Assembly: GCA_003229095.1 (NCBI GenBank)
Contig: QIHS01000439.1
Coordinates: forward strand, 1 to 8,584
Source: Woeseia sp.
GTDB taxonomy: Bacteria > Pseudomonadota > Gammaproteobacteria > Steroidobacterales > Woeseiaceae
Length of the DNA stretch: 8,584 nt
Reading direction: 5' to 3'
Shown: piece by piece, positions 5,927-8,584 of the stretch
Layout of the letters: each line of letters starts with the position of its first letter
Position numbering within the stretch: position 1 is the first letter of the stretch
The notes under the pieces: generated by a model
Databases searched by the model: none
Seen by the model: only the letters and a program-made list of their open reading frames with translations
What the model was told of the DNA's origin: nothing
Program-made: the position numbers and the translations under genes

Positions 5927-6241
5927 ATGATAAAAACAAACAGAATACCTCAATGGCGGCATGGCATGGTCAGTCTGCTTTTCGTATTGCTTTTTGCACT
6001 GAGCGGGTGTGGAACAAGCCCGCCAATGCAGGAGATGAGCGATGCCAGGCAGGCGATCGCGGTTGCCCGGGAAGCGGGCGCTGCGGAATTCGCGCCGGAC
6101 GAGCTTCTCGAAGCTGAAACGTACTTGCGCAGCGCGCAACACAAGTTGTCCGAGCGCGCCTATGCGCAGGCGCGAAACGATGCGGTCAAAGCGAAGGAAA
6201 GTGCACAGCTGGCGCTGCAAAACGTGGAAAAATCAGATTAG
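5927..6241 (+). CDS. DUF4398 domain-containing lipoprotein
   Basis: Small envelope lipoprotein of unknown function. From the chosen ATG it has 104 residues: a basic n-region (K3, R6, R11), a hydrophobic stretch MVSLLFVLLFAL at 14-25, and a lipobox LSGC with the lipidated cysteine at C28. There is no aspartate straight after the cysteine, so Lol sorting would favour the outer membrane. The mature part is almost wholly helical with heptad-like alanine and leucine spacing, matching the DUF4398 pattern (A.QAI..AREAGA.EFAPDEL..AE.YL..A...L....Y..A...A..AKESAQLA). GTG codons at 5918 and 5921 are alternatives; ATG 5966 would remove the basic n-region. No clear ribosome binding site. It stands alone, divergent from arsC and convergent with the transglycosylase gene; family members often sit beside an OmpA-type gene, absent here. 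Confidence 0.85.
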   Translation: MIKTNRIPQWRHGMVSLLFVLLFALSGCGTSPPMQEMSDARQAIAVAREAGAAEFAPDELLEAETYLRSAQHKLSERAYAQARNDAVKAKESAQLALQNVEKSD

Positions 6242-6265
6242 ATCCTGCAACGTCAGGCGACCTGT

Positions 6266-6831
6266 CTAAGAGCGGAACCACTTCAGGCGTAACTTATCCA
6301 GCACCTTGTTAGGATATTTGCGTTTGCCAAGACTGCCGTTGTAACGGCCCAGTGCCCGGGGCAGGTCACCGTTTTCCATATCGAGATAATACTTGAGTAT
6401 CGTGCAGCCAAAGCGCAGGTTGGTCTCGATCTGCATCAGGTTGTCATCCGGGCGACCGATTTCGTCCAGCCAAAACGGCATTATCTGCATGAGTCCACGG
6501 GCGCCTACAACTGATATCGCAAAGCGATCGAAGTTGCTCTCGACATCGATGACTGCAAGCACCAGTTCGGGTGGAAGGTCTGCGCGCTTCGCCTCGCGAT
6601 GAACGCGCTGCAGGATTTCGATTCTTTCATGTGGGTCCCTGACCTGGCGGGACAGCCTGGTCGACATATCGGTTAGCCAGACCTGGGCGTCAAAGCGATC
6701 CTCAAAACTGCCACCCTCAGTCGCAGCCACGCGCAGCAATTCAACGAGTTCGGGGTCGATGTTTTCTTGTGACGTAGCAAAGCGGGCGCCGCAAGCAGGA
6801 TCAGGGCAATGATGTTTGTTGCAAGCCGCAT
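6266..6831 (-). CDS. lytic transglycosylase (SLT domain), frameshifted within signal peptide
   Basis: Periplasmic murein-cleaving enzyme that makes 1,6-anhydromuramyl ends. The intact frame from 6739 (TTG) to the TAG at 6266 holds the whole SLT domain: VIDVESNFD with the catalytic glutamate, then GARGLMQIMP and RYNGS (the usual AYNAG position). Upstream, ATG 6831 opens MRLATNIIALILLAAPA, a textbook signal peptide, but one frame away. Restoring one T in the run at 6781-6779 joins both parts into 188 residues with a cleavage site AFA|TSQ and E98 as catalytic residue; the span of 566 bases is exactly one short of 189 codons. So this is either a real single-base deletion (pseudogene, or a cytosolic remnant starting at TTG 6739) or a sequence error. 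The gene begins 32 bases after proS with no terminator between, so it is probably co-transcribed. Confidence 0.82.
6779..6781 (-). other. probable frameshift site in transglycosylase signal peptide
   Basis: On the minus strand the run reads GCTTTGCTACG. A fourth T would give GCT TTT GCT ACG (A F A T), linking the signal peptide to the mature enzyme in one frame. As it stands, the ATG 6831 frame continues into arginine- and cysteine-rich nonsense. Confidence 0.65.
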
Positions 6832-6863
6832 AGGTCTATTATCAGCCTTATTGTCACCGAATG

Positions 6864-8570
6864 TTAGCTTAGCGTTGACCCGGTCAACAAATTGAGAACA
6901 TCATCACGTTTCATCATACGAGAATCGTCGTTGCGCCTGTGTCGATACTCGAGTTCACCAGCTTCAAGGCCGCGTTCGCTGATGACCAGCCGGTGCGGGA
7001 TGCCAATAAGCTCAGCATCGGCGAATTTCACGCCGGGTCGCGTGTCGCGATCGTCAAAGAGCACATCCAGGCCTGCCTCGGTTAGCTCTGCATAAAGTGT
7101 TTCGGCCGCGTCGCGAAGTTTGTCTGAGCGATGCATGTTAATCGGAATAAGGACCAGGTCGAACGGCGTCAACGGTTCCGGCCAGATAATGCCGCGGTCG
7201 TCGTGATTCTGTTCGATCGCTGCGCCGACGATGCGCGTTATGCCGATGCCGTAACAGCCCATTGGCATCGTCACGTTCTTGCCTGCTTCGTCCTGAATAC
7301 TCGCGCCCATCTTTTCTGAATACATCGTGCCGAGTTGAAAGATGTGTCCTACTTCGATGCCTCGCGCGATGCTGAGTGTGCCATTGCCACCAGGCGTGGG
7401 ATCGCCGGCGACGACGTTGCGGATATCCACGGTATCTGGCGAGTCGAGATCGCGGCCGAAATTGACCCCGGTCAGATGTTTGTCCGCCTCATTCGCCCCG
7501 CAGACGAAGTCCGCCATCAGCCGCGTTGCGTGATCGAAGAAAACCGGAATCTCAAGCCCGATGGGGCCGATAAATCCTGGGTTACAGCCAGTGGCTTTGC
7601 GAATACTCGCTGGGTCAGCCATGGTCAGCGGTTGCGACACGCCCGGCAACTTGCCTGCCTTGATTGCATTGAGTTCGTGATCGCCACGTAAGATCAATGC
7701 AACGGGTCCATTGTCGCCCTCGACAATCAGCGTCTTCAAAGTCTGTTCCGCGCCTACCTTCAGCAGTGCTGTCAGTTCCGTAATCGTGCGAACCTTCGGC
7801 GTATCGATTTTCTTCAATTCAAGAGAAGCTTTGGCTGGCTCGCCATCGGGCTGCAAAGTGCGTGCTGTTTCGACATTGGATGCGAAGTTGTCCTCATCAC
7901 ACCACGCGATTGCATCCTCACCGGAATCGGCAAGCACATGGAATTCCTGCGAACGGCTGCCGCCGATTTCGCCGCTGTCTGCGTCCACCACCCTGAAGCC
8001 AAGATCCAGCCTCTGGAAAATGGCAGTGTAGGCTTCGTGCATGACTTGATAACCCTCTTCGAGAGAAGCCTGGTCAACGTGAAACGAGTAGGCGTCTTTC
8101 ATCGAGAATTCGCGCGCACGCATAACGCCAAATCGCGGCCGGATTTCGTCGCGAAACTTGGTCTGTATCTGGTAGAAGTTAATCGGTAGTTGCTTGTAAC
8201 TTCTTAACTCACGACGCGCGATGTCGGTGATCACCTCTTCGTGGGTCGGGCCGAAACAGTATTCCCGTTCATGCCGGTCCTGCATACGCAGCAGAAGGTG
8301 GCCGTATTTATCCCAGCGACCGGATTCCCGCCACAGTTCTGCCGGCTGGACTGCCGGCATCAGCAGTTCCAGGGCGCCGGCGCGATTCATCTCCTCGCGA
8401 ACGATGGCTTCTACCTTGCGAACGACCCTGAGCCCCAGCGGCATCCATGTGAACAGCCCGGAGCCAAGGCGCCGAATGAGGCCCGCCCTCAACATCAGCT
8501 GATGGCTGACAATCTCGGCATCTGCCGGCATGTCGCGTAAAGTTGTTAGTCCAAACTTGCTAAAACGCAT
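6864..8570 (-). CDS. proS: prolyl-tRNA synthetase, bacterial type with editing domain
   Basis: Charges tRNA-Pro with proline in the cytosol. Complete at 568 residues against 572 in E. coli. Class II motif 1 lies around GSGLFTWMPLGLRVVRKVE (37-54), motif 2 is FRDEIRPRFGVMRAREFSMKDAYSFH (139-164, two parts around R146 and E154), and motif 3 is GCYGIGITRIVGAAIE (438-453). Between motifs 2 and 3 lies the INS (YbaK-like) domain at about 225-390 that hydrolyses alanyl-tRNA-Pro; the lysine known as important for editing in E. coli, K279, is present at the same number. The anticodon-binding domain fills about 465-560. The ATG at 8570 gives the normal N terminus (TLRDMPADAEIVSHQLMLRAG); only 14 bases upstream are visible, with no clear ribosome binding site. 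A lytic transglycosylase gene follows. Confidence 0.98.
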   Translation of the reverse strand: MRFSKFGLTTLRDMPADAEIVSHQLMLRAGLIRRLGSGLFTWMPLGLRVVRKVEAIVREEMNRAGALELLMPAVQPAELWRESGRWDKYGHLLLRMQDRHEREYCFGPTHEEVITDIARRELRSYKQLPINFYQIQTKFRDEIRPRFGVMRAREFSMKDAYSFHVDQASLEEGYQVMHEAYTAIFQRLDLGFRVVDADSGEIGGSRSQEFHVLADSGEDAIAWCDEDNFASNVETARTLQPDGEPAKASLELKKIDTPKVRTITELTALLKVGAEQTLKTLIVEGDNGPVALILRGDHELNAIKAGKLPGVSQPLTMADPASIRKATGCNPGFIGPIGLEIPVFFDHATRLMADFVCGANEADKHLTGVNFGRDLDSPDTVDIRNVVAGDPTPGGNGTLSIARGIEVGHIFQLGTMYSEKMGASIQDEAGKNVTMPMGCYGIGITRIVGAAIEQNHDDRGIIWPEPLTPFDLVLIPINMHRSDKLRDAAETLYAELTEAGLDVLFDDRDTRPGVKFADAELIGIPHRLVISERGLEAGELEYRHRRNDDSRMMKRDDVLNLLTGSTLS

Positions 8571-8584
8571 GTATGATCTGATCC

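Noticed and set aside
5783..6220. Minus-strand open frame of 145 codons whose stop overlaps the arsC ATG as ATGA, resembling an operon gene.
   Set aside because: It is antisense to the DUF4398 lipoprotein, is rich in Arg and Cys with no recognisable motif, and the lipoprotein's signal peptide and lipobox show which strand is real.
6838..6867. GATAAT at 6843-6838 with CTAACA 18 bases upstream, considered as a promoter for the transglycosylase gene.
   Set aside because: Transcription would begin at the start codon itself and the -35 is poor; read-through from proS is simpler.
6874..6888. Perfect 15-base inverted repeat GTTGACCCGGTCAAC near the proS stop, considered as a proS terminator or operator.
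   Set aside because: It lies within proS codons (LLTGST), has a central gap too small for a stable hairpin of full length, and no T run follows on the minus strand.
1..8584. Mobile elements, CRISPR arrays, tRNA/rRNA genes, defence systems.
   Set aside because: No transposase or integrase motifs, no spaced direct repeats and no cloverleaf-like sequence were seen; all substantial stretches are accounted for by core genes.

Overview
The window looks like a chromosomal, housekeeping stretch of a gammaproteobacterium of moderate to fairly high GC. The protein sequences are close to Escherichia/Pseudomonas-type Dcd, PurN, PurM, Hda, WrbA, ArsC/YfgD and ProS. Having purM-purN, hda and a yfgD-type arsC close together recalls the E. 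coli yfgD-hda-uraA-upp-purM-purN neighbourhood, but here DUF2066 and CDP-alcohol phosphatidyltransferase genes lie between purM and hda. I cannot name a genus. There are no tRNA, rRNA, CRISPR, transposase, integrase or phage genes and no sign of recent transfer.

Layout. (1) 1-422, plus: 3' part of dcd, whose start lies outside the window. (2) 427-2144, minus: purM then purN, two steps of de novo purine synthesis, converging on dcd with only four bases between the stops. (3) 2202-2250: compact divergent control region with two back-to-back sigma70-like promoters that share a -35 patch. (4) 2302-4822, plus: a secreted DUF2066 protein of unknown function, a CDP-alcohol phosphatidyltransferase (phospholipid head-group enzyme) and hda (regulatory inactivation of DnaA), closely packed and probably one operon. 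(5) 4840-5786, minus: arsC/yfgD-type reductase and wrbA-type quinone reductase, joined by an ATGA overlap and converging on hda. (6) 5927-6241, plus: small DUF4398 lipoprotein divergent from arsC. (7) 6266-8570, minus: proS followed 32 bases later by an exported lytic transglycosylase whose signal peptide is split from the enzyme domain by an apparent one-base frameshift.

The genes do not form one pathway. They are adjacent core modules: nucleotide synthesis (dcd, purM, purN), replication control (hda), membrane lipid synthesis, redox/stress reduction (arsC, wrbA), envelope (DUF4398, lytic transglycosylase) and translation (proS). I found no convincing new multi-gene system. The best leads are small: a purN without a usual start codon, the frameshift in the transglycosylase, an 11-codon bridging frame before hda, and the shared -35 promoter pair. 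All coding stretches are tightly packed and no gene-free stretch exceeds 300 bases. The longest, 5787-5926 between arsC and the lipoprotein gene, holds a good arsC ribosome binding site but no promoter I can call with confidence.
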